A stretch of 64,000 nucleotides of DNA from Streptomyces sp. NRRL F-5122 (GCF_001507435.1 NZ_LMWH01000026.1:1-64000); one strand, 5' to 3'. Numbered from the stretch's first letter, positions 7,961 to 17,067 are shown. The notes: generated from the letters alone by a model not told the origin. Made by a program: numbers and translations.

Positions 7961-8841
7961 CCCGCAAGGCCACTTTGACCAGGGCCCAGTTCGAGGACAG
8001 ACTCTTCGGCGTCCTGCGCTGGTTCGTCATCGCCTTCCTCGCAGTGATCACCGTGGCGCCCTTCTACTACATGGTGCTGCTGTCGGTGAAGCCCATCGAC
8101 GCTCTCCTGCTCGACCCGGGGTCGCTGTGGGTCTCGGCGAAGGACTTCACCCTCTCCACCTACCGCGACGTGCTGAAGTCCACCGACGACGGCGGCCAGG
8201 GTTTTGTGAAGTTCCTGCTCAACTCCGCACTGGTCTCACTCGGTACGGTGATCCTCACCCTGCTGGCCGCCGTGCCCGGCGCCTACGCCGTCAGCCGCCT
8301 GAAGTTCTTCGGCCACCGCCAGGTCAGCGCGCTCTTCCTCGCCGTCTACCTGTTCCCGGCGACCCTGCTGGCCGTTCCGCTGTTCGTCATCTTCGCCAAG
8401 CTGGGCCTGTCCTCCAGCCTGGTCGGCCTCGCCATCGTCTACGTGGCCCAGACCGTGCCCGTGGCGATCTACATGCTGAAGAACTACCTCGTCACCATCC
8501 CCGCGTCCATCGAGGAAGCGGCAGCGATCGACGGAGCCGGCCGACTGCAGACAGTCCGAAAGGTCATCCTGCCCCTCGCCCTGCCGTCCCTCATGGCGAC
8601 CGGTCTGTATGTGTTCATGATCGCCTGGAACGAGTTCCTCTTCGCTCTCCTCTTCCTGGCCGCCGACCCCGAGAAGTGGACCGTCTCACTCGGCCTGGCA
8701 CAACTCTCGAACGGCGTAGAAGTGCCCAAGACCATTCTCATGGCCGGCTCGGTGGTGCTGACGATTCCCGTGGTACTTCTGTTCTTCGCCGCCGAACGCA
8801 TGCTCACCGAGGGCCTGACCAGCGGCGCCGACAAGAGCTGA
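7957..8841 (+). CDS. sugar ABC transporter permease (MalG type)
   Basis: A 294-residue partner permease. Six transmembrane segments are readable from VIAFLAVITVAPFYYMVLL to the C-terminal VVLTIPVVLLFFAAERM. The EAA loop is EEAAAIDGAGRLQTVRKVIL, and the ending (LTEGLTSGADKS) is typical of CUT1 MalG proteins, which close with a gain-of-function GLT/GAxK tail. The start is GTG at 7957, overlapping the previous stop, with a strong AGGAGG four bases ahead; an apparent longer frame from 7120 is out-of-frame noise over the first permease. It is followed after three bases by the ROK regulator gene, so transporter and regulator are co-transcribed. Confidence 0.93.
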   Translation: MTRKATLTRAQFEDRLFGVLRWFVIAFLAVITVAPFYYMVLLSVKPIDALLLDPGSLWVSAKDFTLSTYRDVLKSTDDGGQGFVKFLLNSALVSLGTVILTLLAAVPGAYAVSRLKFFGHRQVSALFLAVYLFPATLLAVPLFVIFAKLGLSSSLVGLAIVYVAQTVPVAIYMLKNYLVTIPASIEEAAAIDGAGRLQTVRKVILPLALPSLMATGLYVFMIAWNEFLFALLFLAADPEKWTVSLGLAQLSNGVEVPKTILMAGSVVLTIPVVLLFFAAERMLTEGLTSGADKS

Positions 8842-8844
8842 GCC

Positions 8845-10059
8845 ATGGGGGAAGTCATGATGACGCCGAGTCAGGTCAGCGCGGGAGAACTGCTGCAGCT
8901 GATCCGCAGCGGCCGCGCCAACACCCGCGCCGACCTGCAGCGCGCCACCGGCCTGTCCCGCTCCACCATCGGAGCGCGACTGGACCTCCTCAACCGCGCC
9001 GGATGGCTCCGGCACACCGCCGGCACCTCCACCGGCGGCCGCCCGTCCCACAAGATCGTCTTCGATCCGACGCATGCGTCGGTGATCGCCGTCGATCTCG
9101 AGACCCGTCATGCCCGGGCCGCCGTGCTGGATCTGGCGGGCACCATCCTCGCCGAGCACACGGGCCCCCTGCACATCACCGACGGCCCGGACGACGTCCT
9201 TGACCGACTCGCCGCGTGGTTCCCGGATCTGATCGGCGCCGCCGGCGTGGACGCCACCCGTGTCTGCGGCATCGGGCTGTCGGTGCCCGGCCCCGTCGAC
9301 TGGGAGACGGGGCGGATCATCGAGCCGCCCATCATGCCCGGCTGGGACCGCTACCCCGTCCGCGAACGCCTGCAGAAGGCCTACGCCGACCACGTGGGCA
9401 CCGGCCAGGACGAGGAGCCGATCCCCGTCTTCGTCGACAACGACGCCAACCTCATGGCGCTGGCCGAACACCAGGCGAACCACCGTGACAGCGCGGCCTT
9501 CGTCCTCGTCAAGGTGTCCACAGGTATAGGCGCCGGCGTCGTCGTCGGGGGTGACGTCTACCGCGGCATCGACGGCGGAGCCGGCGACATCGGCCACATC
9601 CGCCTGCACGACCGCCTCGACGCCCTGTGCATGTGCGGGTCCTACGGCTGCCTGGCCGCAGTGGCCAGCGGCCGGGCCCTCGCCCGCGAACTGTCCGCAC
9701 TCGGTTTCGACACCGCCTCCGGTTCCGACGTCAAACGCGCTCTCGCCGAAGGCCACCCCGACGCCATCCGCCTCGCCCGGAAGGCGGGGCGCCGGGCGGG
9801 CGAAGTCCTGGTGACGGTCGTCACGCTGCTCAACCCGGGCGTGCTGATGCTGGCCGGAGACCTCTCGGGAGTACCGTTCATGACCGGAGTCCGCGAGCTG
9901 CTCTATCAACGCGCCATGCCTCGCACGACCGCCAACCTCCAGGTCGTCACCTCACGGCTCGGTGACCACGCCGGTGTCATCGGAGCCGCTTCCATGGTCG
10001 TGGAGTTCCTCTACTCCCCCGACCGTGCCGACGCCCGTCTCAACCGCCTCGCACTCTGA
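8845..10059 (+). CDS. ROK-family transcriptional regulator
   Basis: A 404-residue NagC/XylR-type repressor. Residues ~15-70 form a winged helix (ANTRADLQRATGLSRSTIGA is the recognition region). The rest is a ROK sugar-kinase-like fold with the zinc motif CMCGSYGCL, which corresponds to the CxCGxxGC signature of the family. The sugar-binding segments VFVDNDANLMALAEH and GIGAGVVVGGDVYRG are intact. Starts at 8845, 8857 and 8860 are all possible; a GGGGGAAG stretch at 8848-8855 would serve 8857/8860 slightly better. Lying in the transporter operon, it probably represses both arms through the inverted repeat at 5413-5445 and is released by the imported sugar or its phosphate. That assignment is inferred. 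Confidence 0.9.
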   Translation: MGEVMMTPSQVSAGELLQLIRSGRANTRADLQRATGLSRSTIGARLDLLNRAGWLRHTAGTSTGGRPSHKIVFDPTHASVIAVDLETRHARAAVLDLAGTILAEHTGPLHITDGPDDVLDRLAAWFPDLIGAAGVDATRVCGIGLSVPGPVDWETGRIIEPPIMPGWDRYPVRERLQKAYADHVGTGQDEEPIPVFVDNDANLMALAEHQANHRDSAAFVLVKVSTGIGAGVVVGGDVYRGIDGGAGDIGHIRLHDRLDALCMCGSYGCLAAVASGRALARELSALGFDTASGSDVKRALAEGHPDAIRLARKAGRRAGEVLVTVVTLLNPGVLMLAGDLSGVPFMTGVRELLYQRAMPRTTANLQVVTSRLGDHAGVIGAASMVVEFLYSPDRADARLNRLAL

Positions 10060-10090
10060 CGTCGAGGCGCCGCACACCCACAGGAATACC

Positions 10091-10984
10091 GTGACAGCAG
10101 AACCCGCTCCCTGGACACACCGCCCGGTCGAGGTCGGCCTCGTAGGCGCCGGCCCCTGGGCCCGTGCCATGCACGCCCGCATACTCGCCGCAGGCCCGGA
10201 AACACGACTCGCCGCGGTCTGGGCCCGCCGTCCCGAAGCGGCCCAGCAGACCGCCGCCCCCTACGCGGCCCATGTCGCAGCCGACTTCGACGAACTCCTC
10301 GACCACTGCGAAGCCGTGGCCTTCGCCGTCCCACCCGCCGTCCAGGGCGAACTGGCACCACTGGCGGCCGAACGAGGAAAGGCCCTGCTGCTGGAGAAGC
10401 CCCTCGGCCCCGACCTCGCCACGGCCCGGCGCGTGGCGGACGCCATCGCCGAAGCCGGGGTGATCTCCCAACTCGTCCTCACCAAGCGCTATCACCCGAC
10501 CACCCGCGCCTTTCTCGACGCCGCCCGCAGCCTCGACATCACCGGGGCACGTTCCGCCTATCTCCACGGCGCCTTCCTCGGCGGCGACTTCGCCACCGGC
10601 TGGCGCCTCGAACACGGCGCGCTGCTCGATCTGGGACCCCATCTGCTCGACCTCCTGGACGCGGCGATCGCCCCCATCACCGCCATACGCAGCACCGGGG
10701 ACCCCAGGCGATGGATCGAGCTCACCTGCGAACACGCCAACGGAGCCGTGAGCCAGGCCTCCCTCTCCGGCTCCGTCAACCTGCCGCGCGCCATCACACG
10801 CATCGAACTCTTCGGCCCGAATCCACCGACGGCCTACGACACCGCGGAAATCGACCACGAGGAGTGCTGGCCCATCCTGCGCCGCGACTTCGCCACCGCC
10901 ATACGCACCCACACGCCGACCGAACTCGACGCTCACCGCGGCCTGTACCTGCAAACCCTCATCGAGCAGGCAACACAGCAGTGA
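10091..10984 (+). CDS. Gfo/Idh/MocA family oxidoreductase
   Basis: A 297-residue NAD(P)-dependent oxidoreductase. The N-terminal Rossmann fold has VGLVGAGPWARAMHARIL (GxGxxA type), then the nucleotide-binding ARRPEAAQQTA region. The family EKP motif is present in LLLEKPLGPD. The lysine of EKP and the downstream H of HLLDL form part of the usual catalytic region. The start is GTG at 10091 with AGGAA five bases upstream; the ORF extends back over the ROK gene but only as an unused frame. Gfo/Idh/MocA enzymes oxidise or reduce sugar carbons. With the epimerase-like protein and the MDR dehydrogenase it suggests oxidative processing of a glycoside. Confidence 0.88.
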   Translation: MTAEPAPWTHRPVEVGLVGAGPWARAMHARILAAGPETRLAAVWARRPEAAQQTAAPYAAHVAADFDELLDHCEAVAFAVPPAVQGELAPLAAERGKALLLEKPLGPDLATARRVADAIAEAGVISQLVLTKRYHPTTRAFLDAARSLDITGARSAYLHGAFLGGDFATGWRLEHGALLDLGPHLLDLLDAAIAPITAIRSTGDPRRWIELTCEHANGAVSQASLSGSVNLPRAITRIELFGPNPPTAYDTAEIDHEECWPILRRDFATAIRTHTPTELDAHRGLYLQTLIEQATQQ

Positions 10985-11232
10985 GCTGACCGGTCGGGGC
11001 GGCGGCGGCGTTCTACACCGAGCACGGCCCATGCACGCCGTCGCCTTCAAGGCGTCAGCCGGGGAGGATCCTCCTTGGCTGCCCTCCGACCCTCCGATGA
11101 TGCCCCGCCGGGTCCTCCCGCCGGGTGTGCGTGGTGCACGCGGAACCCGGCCAAGGCTCAGTCGTTTCGAACGCCCCTAGGATCAAGGGATCGACAAACG
11201 GCGCACGTTCAGGTTCGGGGAGGCTGTCACCG
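10985..11232. other. intergenic region without a recognised gene
   Basis: About 250 bases between the oxidoreductase and the amidohydrolase. A 12-base perfect palindrome, GGAGGATCCTCC, lies at 11063-11074. I see no convincing coding frame or strong terminator. A GGGGAGG at 11217-11223 serves as the ribosome site for the next gene. Confidence 0.5.
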
Positions 11233-12278
11233 GTGGTGCTGCAGGTGCGAGGCATCGTGTTGCCGGAACGGGAAGAGCGGTCCTTCTGGATCGATGGAGA
11301 CCGGTTGCGGACGGAGCCGGTTCCGGACGCGGACGTCGTCGTCGAGGGCGGTTGGCTGCTGCCCGGCCTGGTGGACGTGCACACCCATCCGGGCACCGAG
11401 GTCCACGACGCCCCGTTCAGCGACGAGATGCTCCGCCTGCACCTGACCGATCACCGCGACGCCGGAGTGCTGCTGGTGCGAACGCCCGGGTCTGCCGCAC
11501 GCATCCCGGATTGGGTCGACGAGGATCCGCAGCTGCCACGGGTCCGCTCGGCCGGACGCTGGCTGGCCACTCCCGGCCGTTTCTTTCCCGGCCTCGGGCG
11601 GGACGTGAGTGAAGAAGATCTGGTGCACGCCGCCGTCGAGGAAGCCAAGGCGTCCTCGGGCTGGTGCAAGGTCATCGCCGACTGGAGGCATGACGAACCG
11701 GCACTGCCACGGGACATCCTCAGCGCCGTCGTACAAGCCGTGCACGCGATCGGCGGCCGAGTGGCCGCCCACTGCCAGACCGCCGACGGCAGTCTCAACG
11801 CCGTTCGAGCAGGCGTCGACAGCCTGGAACACGGCATGCACCTGGACCCCGGCCTGATCGATCAGATGGCTTCCCAAGACACCGCCTTCGTCCCGACGCT
11901 CAGTGCCTTCGGCGCCGGAGCCGACCGACGACGCGCCGAGGAGCCGAGTGCCCGTCGCGACTGGTGGCTGGCCGGATGGGAAGCCATGCTGCCCAACGTC
12001 CGGGCCGCTCACGAAGCCGGGGTCACCGTCCTCGCGGGCACCGACAGGTTCCCCTGCGGCACCGTCACATCGGAGGTCGAGTGGCTGGTCCGTGCCGGTC
12101 TTTCGGCCGAAGCGGCGCTGGGCGCGGCATCGTGGTCGGCCAGGTCCTGGCTCGGCCTGCCGGGGCTGGTCGACGGAGGGCCCGCGACCTTGTCGCCTAT
12201 GACACGGACCCGACGCTCGACAGCTCGGCTCTGGCCCACCCGAGCCGCATCATCCTGCGGGGCCGAGTCATCGCCTGA
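11233..12278 (+). pseudogene. amidohydrolase with a one-base frameshift near its 3' end
   Basis: A metal-dependent amidohydrolase of the imidazolonepropionase/prolidase-like type. It has the strand-1 motif GLVDVHTHPG, a long TIM barrel with HCQT (third metal His) and SLEHGMHL (fourth), and the late Asp in VLAGTDRFPCG. The start chosen is GTG at 11233, after GGGGAGG. Up to about 12184 the protein is intact. The expected ending GxPADLVAYD continues in the next frame: one C appears to be missing in CCCGCGACC at 12181-12189. With that base restored the protein is ~348 residues and stops at 12278. Without it, translation runs on to 12480 with unrelated sequence. Whether this is decay or a sequencing error cannot be told from one sequence. 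Confidence 0.75.
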
Positions 12279-12559
12279 TACTCGGCGACGCCTCTCTGCA
12301 CTCCGTCGGTCCAGGATCGACGTCTGTCGATCCAGGACCGTTGTGAAGCGCGGACATCAGCCGGCGACCACTGCCGCCAGAACCGGGGTTCGGCTCCGGT
12401 CGGGCATCCCGGCGCAGGCCGGTCCGACGGCACAGGAACCGGCATCCCGCTGCCCGCGCACTGACCGGCGGCAATCGTGAGGAGGTCGGCGGGACGGCTG
12501 TGCTCCTCCTCTCCGTGCCGCCGTCACAGGGCGAGCCCGGCCGACCGCGGTCCGAGGCG

Positions 12560-13528
12560 TTATGCGCCCTGGCGCCGGTGCAGAAGGCGTGCGAGCCAGT
12601 CCGTGCGGGTTCGGCGGGCCGTCGCCGAGATGTGTGCCTGCGGGTACAGCGCGTCGAATCCGTGGAACCCCCCTGCCCAGACGTGGAGTTCGGCCTGGCC
12701 ACCGGCCGCCCAGATACGGGTGGCGTAGTCGGTGTCCTCGTCACGGAAGACTTCCGCGGAGCCGGTGTCGATGTAGGTGGTCGGCAGACCCGAGAGGTCG
12801 TCGGCCAACGCGGGCGAGATGTACGGGGACACGTCCTCGTCGCCGCGGTCACCGAGGACGGCATGCCATCCGAACTCGTTCATCTCGCGGGTCCATACGC
12901 CGGGCCCGCCGGAGTACTGACGGCTGGACGTGCTGGTGTTGCGGTGGTCGAGCATGGGGCAGATGAGCATCTGCGCGGCGACCGCGGGGGTGCCGAGGTC
13001 GCGGGCGAGCAGAGTGACACCGGCGGCAAGACCGCCGCCCGCGCTGGCGCCGGAGACGATGATCCGAGCCGGATCGATGCCCAGTTCGTCGGCGTGTTCC
13101 GCGATCCAGACGAGCCCCTGGTAGCAGTCGTCGACGAGGGCGGTGCCGGTGGCCTCGGGTGCCAGCCGGTAGTCCACGGAGACCACGACCGCGCCGAATT
13201 CGTCGAGCCATTCCAGCGGGATGTCGATCTGTGCGAAGCGGTCGCCCATGACCATTCCACCGCCGTGCATCCAGTAGATGCAGGGGGCCGCGGTGGTGCG
13301 GTCGCCGGCCGCGGGGCTGATGACCGACATGGGGATCGGAACGCCGTCCGTGGCGGGCACGGTGATCTCACGCCGGTCGACCGGCCGGTGCGCGAGCAGG
13401 GACTCGACGGGCGTCGAGGGGTACTGGCGCAGTTGCGCGAGCACTTCGGCGCTGAGCCGGGTCATCTGCGGCATGTCGGCCAGGAGTTCACGCAGTTCGG
13501 GGTCCAGGGCGGGTCGTGCCACGGTCAT
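12560..13528 (-). CDS. alpha/beta hydrolase (hormone-sensitive-lipase family)
   Basis: A 322-residue esterase/lipase of family IV. The oxyanion-hole motif is HGGGMVMGD. The nucleophile elbow is SGASAGGGL (GxSAG). The acid and base are the Asp of the STYIDTGSAEVF-like region (written TYIDTGSAEVFRDED) and the His of AGGFHGFD. The ATG at 13528 has GAAAGG nine bases upstream. It acts in the cytoplasm on short acyl esters; the natural substrate is unknown. It is followed upstream on the same strand by the ABM-domain protein gene, about 100 bases away, and both face away from the AraC regulator, so all may belong to one regulon. Confidence 0.88.
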   Translation of the reverse strand: MTVARPALDPELRELLADMPQMTRLSAEVLAQLRQYPSTPVESLLAHRPVDRREITVPATDGVPIPMSVISPAAGDRTTAAPCIYWMHGGGMVMGDRFAQIDIPLEWLDEFGAVVVSVDYRLAPEATGTALVDDCYQGLVWIAEHADELGIDPARIIVSGASAGGGLAAGVTLLARDLGTPAVAAQMLICPMLDHRNTSTSSRQYSGGPGVWTREMNEFGWHAVLGDRGDEDVSPYISPALADDLSGLPTTYIDTGSAEVFRDEDTDYATRIWAAGGQAELHVWAGGFHGFDALYPQAHISATARRTRTDWLARLLHRRQGA

Positions 13529-13625
13529 GGTCGTAGGCCTTTCGCGAGTGGTGCCGGGTGGGTGGACGAGCAGCGGGCCGAACGCGGCGGGGATGGCGGC
13601 TGCGGCGGCCAGGAACGACGGGGTC

Positions 13626-13943
13626 CTAGAAGGTGGCCTTGCCGCGAAGGGGCACGTAGTCGGTGTACTCGGGCTCCTTGGCCAGCAGTGCGCCGATCTG
13701 CGCCACTATGGCCTGGGCGGCCTCACCGCCGAAGATCCGGTGGTGGTCCTCCTCGCTGGTCCAGCCCTCTGTGACGTGGACGACGTCGGGGTCCGACGCG
13801 GAGCGGGAGACCAGGTAGACGACGCAGAACCGGCTCGCGCCGGGGCTGCCTTCATTCAGGCCGGTCAGCAGCAAGTCGACCAGCGCGTCCCCCATGCCGG
13901 GCCTGGCGGTCAGGGTGGCGTTGAATCCATAGCTGGCAATCAT
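13626..13943 (-). CDS. antibiotic-biosynthesis-monooxygenase (ABM) domain protein
   Basis: A 105-residue single-domain protein with the ferredoxin-like ABM fold: FNATLTARPGMGDALVDLLL, then RFCVVYLVSRS and VHVTEGWTSEEDHHRIF. Small proteins of this fold act as cofactor-free quinone/polyketide monooxygenases or as heme-degrading enzymes. The ATG at 13943 has AAAGGA eight bases upstream. The ORF can be extended 13 codons to 13982, but without a ribosome site. It is first in a leftward pair with the alpha/beta hydrolase and divergent from the AraC-type regulator gene at 14087, which probably controls it. Confidence 0.85.
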   Translation of the reverse strand: MIASYGFNATLTARPGMGDALVDLLLTGLNEGSPGASRFCVVYLVSRSASDPDVVHVTEGWTSEEDHHRIFGGEAAQAIVAQIGALLAKEPEYTDYVPLRGKATF

Positions 13944-14086
13944 CGATCCGGTCCTTTCGGTGAAGGAGTGAAGTGATTCCATTCAACCGGCCTGACCTGG
14001 GCAAACGTTAGATCGTTGCTCGCTGGTACCTGCACAATCCTCTCGACTGCGGGAACAGAAGGAGGCGGAGGTGCTGCAATGGACGC

Positions 14087-14992
14087 ATGTACCTCGAAGA
14101 GTTCCGCACCCTGCTGACCCGGCACGCGCGCCCCGATTGGACCACGGCGATCGACGGCGTACTGATCTCGAAGGTCGACCGGCCGGATCCGCCGGCGCCC
14201 TCCATGTCGGGCACGGTGCTCGCCGTCATCGCCCAGGGCGCCAAACGGCTCGCGCTGGGCGAGAGGGTCTACGAGTACGGCGCCGGGCAGTATCTGGTCG
14301 CATCCGTCGACCTGCCGGTGACGGGGCAGTTCGTCCAGGCCGACCCCGGAGTGCCGGCACTGGGCGTCGGTCTGGTGCTGGAACCGTCCGCCGTCGCGGA
14401 ACTTCTCCTGCAGGCCGGCCCCGGAGACATCCCCCACACCGGCGCAAGCGCGCCGTCGGGGATCGCCGTCAGTGACGCTCCGGCCGAACTGCTCGACGCG
14501 GTGGTCCGGTTGCTGCGTCTGCTCGACGAACCCCGCGACCGCGCCGTACTGGCACCACTGATCAAACGCGAGATCCTGTGGCGTGTGATCACCGGTGAGC
14601 AGGGCGCGACGGTGCGTCAGCTCGGCCTCGCCGACAGTGGCCTCAGCCATGTCTCCCGTGCCGTGCGGTGGATCCGCGAGCACTACGCCGAGGCCTTCCG
14701 CGTCGAGGACGTGGCGCGCCTGTCGGGCATGAGCGTCTCCGCCTTCTACCGCAACTTCCAGGCGGTGACCGCGATGAGCCCGATCCAGTTCCAGAAACAG
14801 ATCCGGCTCCAGGAGGCCCGGCTGCTGCTCGCCACCCACCCGAGCGATGTCACCGGGGTCGGCCAGCGGGTGGGCTATGACAACCCCTCCCAGTTCAGCC
14901 GGGAGTACCGCCGCCAGTTCGGCGCACCTCCGAGCCGGGACGCGGCCCGTCTGCGGGACACCGTGCGCAGCCCCGCGGGCGCACTACCGTAG
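14087..14992 (+). CDS. AraC-family transcriptional regulator
   Basis: A 301-residue regulator with an N-terminal cupin-like AraC_N domain (residues ~1-160, starting YLEEFRTLLTRHARPDW) and a C-terminal double HTH. The first helix pair is VEDVARLSGMSVSAFYRNF, the second DVTGVGQRVGYDNPSQFSRE. It lies between a leftward enzyme pair and a rightward SDR gene, so it is likely to control both. AraC_N-type regulators typically activate neighbouring dehydrogenases in response to aldehydes or small hydrophobic compounds. The ATG at 14087 has a GGAGG about 13 bases upstream, rather far. An ATG at 14079 is out of frame. Confidence 0.9.
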   Translation: MYLEEFRTLLTRHARPDWTTAIDGVLISKVDRPDPPAPSMSGTVLAVIAQGAKRLALGERVYEYGAGQYLVASVDLPVTGQFVQADPGVPALGVGLVLEPSAVAELLLQAGPGDIPHTGASAPSGIAVSDAPAELLDAVVRLLRLLDEPRDRAVLAPLIKREILWRVITGEQGATVRQLGLADSGLSHVSRAVRWIREHYAEAFRVEDVARLSGMSVSAFYRNFQAVTAMSPIQFQKQIRLQEARLLLATHPSDVTGVGQRVGYDNPSQFSREYRRQFGAPPSRDAARLRDTVRSPAGALP

Positions 14993-15140
14993 CCGGGGCC
15001 GTCAAGCAGGATCATGCAAGAGCCAGCGAGGAAAGTTCTATAACTCACCAGGTCAGAGCGATTCAATGGGATTACCGGTTCTCCTCCGCGGCAGGAAAAT
15101 GACTACCGCGGGATTCCGTCCCATCACAAAGGATCACAGC

Positions 15141-15890
15141 ATGAAGACCGTTCTGATCACCGGCGCCTCGTCCGGATACGGGCGACAGACCGCACTCCAC
15201 TTCCACGAGCAGGGGTGGAACGTCATCGCGACGATGCGGACACCGCGCGAGGGCGTGCTGCCCGAGTCGGACCGGCTGCGCATCATCGAACTCGACGTCA
15301 CCAAGCCCGATTCCATCACCGCCGCGTTCGATGCGGCGGGTGCCATCGACGTCCTGGTGAACAACGCGGGCGTCCCCTCGATCAGCGTCTTCGAGGGCAC
15401 CTCCATGGACCAAGTGCGGGAGGTCTTCGAGACCAACACGTTCGGCGTGATGGCGACGACGCAGGCGGTGCTGCCCCGGTTCCGCGAACGCGGCTCCGGC
15501 GTGGTGGTCAACGTGACGTCCAGCGTGGTGCTGGGCCACATGCCGCTCTCGGCCGTCTACAAGGCGAGCAAGATGGCGATCGAGGGGTTCACCGCATCTC
15601 TGGCCCTGGAGCTCGCACCCTTCGGCGTGCGGGCGAAGACGGTCGAGCCGGGCGCCTGCCTGACGACGAACTTCGCCGCCAGGGCGACGAACGGTGCCTC
15701 GCTGGACGAGTTGGTCCCCGCGCCCTACGCACCGTGGGCGGAGAAGGCCATGGCCGACTTCGCGGGCCAGGAGCTGTTCACCAAGGAGAGCGACGTCGCG
15801 GAGACGGTGTGGCGAGCCGTGCACGACACCACCGGCCAGCTGCGGTTCCCGGCCGGCCCGGACGCGGTCCAGCTCGCACAGGCGAAGTAG
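15141..15890 (+). CDS. SDR-family oxidoreductase
   Basis: A 249-residue short-chain dehydrogenase. The cofactor motif is TGASSGYGRQTA (TGxxxGxG), then NNAGV (NNAG) and the catalytic SSVVLGHMPLSAVYKASK region with Ser, Tyr-x3-Lys. The Arg of ATMRTPREG favours NADP. The ATG at 15141 has AAAGGA seven bases upstream. It follows the AraC regulator gene after ~150 bases, which hold room for its own promoter. Related SDRs adjacent to AraC_N regulators reduce aldehydes or ketones; the substrate here is unknown. Confidence 0.9.
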   Translation: MKTVLITGASSGYGRQTALHFHEQGWNVIATMRTPREGVLPESDRLRIIELDVTKPDSITAAFDAAGAIDVLVNNAGVPSISVFEGTSMDQVREVFETNTFGVMATTQAVLPRFRERGSGVVVNVTSSVVLGHMPLSAVYKASKMAIEGFTASLALELAPFGVRAKTVEPGACLTTNFAARATNGASLDELVPAPYAPWAEKAMADFAGQELFTKESDVAETVWRAVHDTTGQLRFPAGPDAVQLAQAK

Positions 15891-16208
15891 TCAACGGCCC
15901 TTCCATGGCAGTCGGCCGGCCTGCCGCGCTCCCGCGGGCGGTCCCGATGCGGAACGGCGCCCGCAGGGCACGGTCGATCCGACGGTGTCCTGCTCGGCGC
16001 GCCTGAGGTGCGCGGCCGTCCCGACGAGGACGCCGCCACCGCCCTCTATCGACGGTGGCGCCGTCCTCCACCGGCATTCCCTCGGAGTCCATCGGGCAGG
16101 ACTCGGCTGAGAGCTCCGGTCATCGCGCTTGCCGGCGCTCGGCCTTGCTCGCGGAGACCGGGGCCGGAGGCCCGTCTCCACCCGCGCCTGCACGGAATCG
16201 GCAAGCCG
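15891..16208. other. intergenic region, nothing recognised
   Basis: About 320 bases between the SDR gene and the small CxC protein gene. Six frames give only arginine/proline-rich translations without family features. I see no tRNA-like fold or strong hairpin. Confidence 0.4.
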
Positions 16209-16403
16209 TCAGGTACGTGCTTCCGCACTCGTCCGGCGGTGATCGTCGGCAATCTGCACCGCCTGGGTGGCCGCCACGATGCCGCTGTCGAGGCCGCAGG
16301 TGCAGCGCACCACGGCACGCCCGGTCGCCTCGCGCTCGACCCACCCACCGGGCCGCGCTGCGGCCCGGCTGATGTCGTGCACGACGGTCTCGTGTTCCAC
16401 CAT
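16209..16403 (-). CDS. small hypothetical protein with CxC motif (64 aa)
   Basis: A 64-residue acidic-basic protein starting MVEHETVVHDISRAAARPGG. It has a single CxC motif (VRCTCGLDSG) and a helical tail, AATQAVQIADDHRR. The ATG at 16403 is preceded by a full AGGAGG at eight bases, the best ribosome site in the neighbourhood, which is the main argument that it is real. It lies 47 bases downstream of the 97-residue gene on the same strand, so the two are probably co-transcribed. No family is recognised. The CTCG segment could bind a metal as a dimer. Confidence 0.55.
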   Translation of the reverse strand: MVEHETVVHDISRAAARPGGWVEREATGRAVVRCTCGLDSGIVAATQAVQIADDHRRTSAEART

Positions 16404-16450
16404 GCGCTCATCCTCCTGTCACGGGCTCGGTCCGCCCACACCGGCCGCGG

Positions 16451-16744
16451 TTACGAGATGACCGCGCCGGGGGCGATCCGACTCGTCGTCTCACCGAGGT
16501 CGTGCACACCGTCGTGGACCATGCCGTACACCTCCACGTCTCCGCCCATGTTGTACAGGCCACCGGTCACCATTCCGTGGATCCGGGCCGTGGCGCCCTC
16601 CTCGACAGTGACGCGTCCGGCCACGCCGCGCAGATCCAAGTGCCCACCGCTCACGACCCTGATGCCCTTGGGAGCCATACCGCTCAGCTTGTGGTGCTCG
16701 CCCACCGTCACGAGCAGGTGGTGCACACCGTTCGTTTCGACCAT
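16451..16744 (-). CDS. small repeat-rich beta-type hypothetical protein (97 aa)
   Basis: A 97-residue protein with an evenly spaced glycine pattern: SGGHLDLRGVAGRVTVEEG, then ARIHGMVTGGLYNMGG, then DVEVYGMVHDGVHDLG. This regular turn pattern resembles the stacked rungs of bactofilin-type or polymer-forming beta helices, though it is much shorter and no such family is claimed. The ATG at 16744 is preferred over a TTG two codons earlier; no clear ribosome site is seen. First of a likely two-gene unit with the 64-residue CxC protein. Function unknown. Confidence 0.55.
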   Translation of the reverse strand: MVETNGVHHLLVTVGEHHKLSGMAPKGIRVVSGGHLDLRGVAGRVTVEEGATARIHGMVTGGLYNMGGDVEVYGMVHDGVHDLGETTSRIAPGAVIS

Positions 16745-17067
16745 GGCCAAAGACTACGGACGGTGTCCGCCGGACAGAGGTCGACGCGGCGGCGTTGGTC
16801 CGCTCTCTCTCACCTGTCCGGTCATACGCTGCCTCCGCCCCTGTCCGCAGTGCGAGGATCTCGCACTTCAAATGGACCAGGGCGAGGGACACCAGGGCGG
16901 CACCCAGCCGTTCGGCCCGTACAGCGGCGGATCATCACAATCGACGCCCGGACTGCTCCCCGTCGAGTGCCGGTCCGACGAGATCCAGGTTGACGGATCG
17001 AATACGGACCCGACCAGCACGGTCGCGCCGCCCACCGGCCCGAATCGGGCGACGAGTCGGGCCGGGC

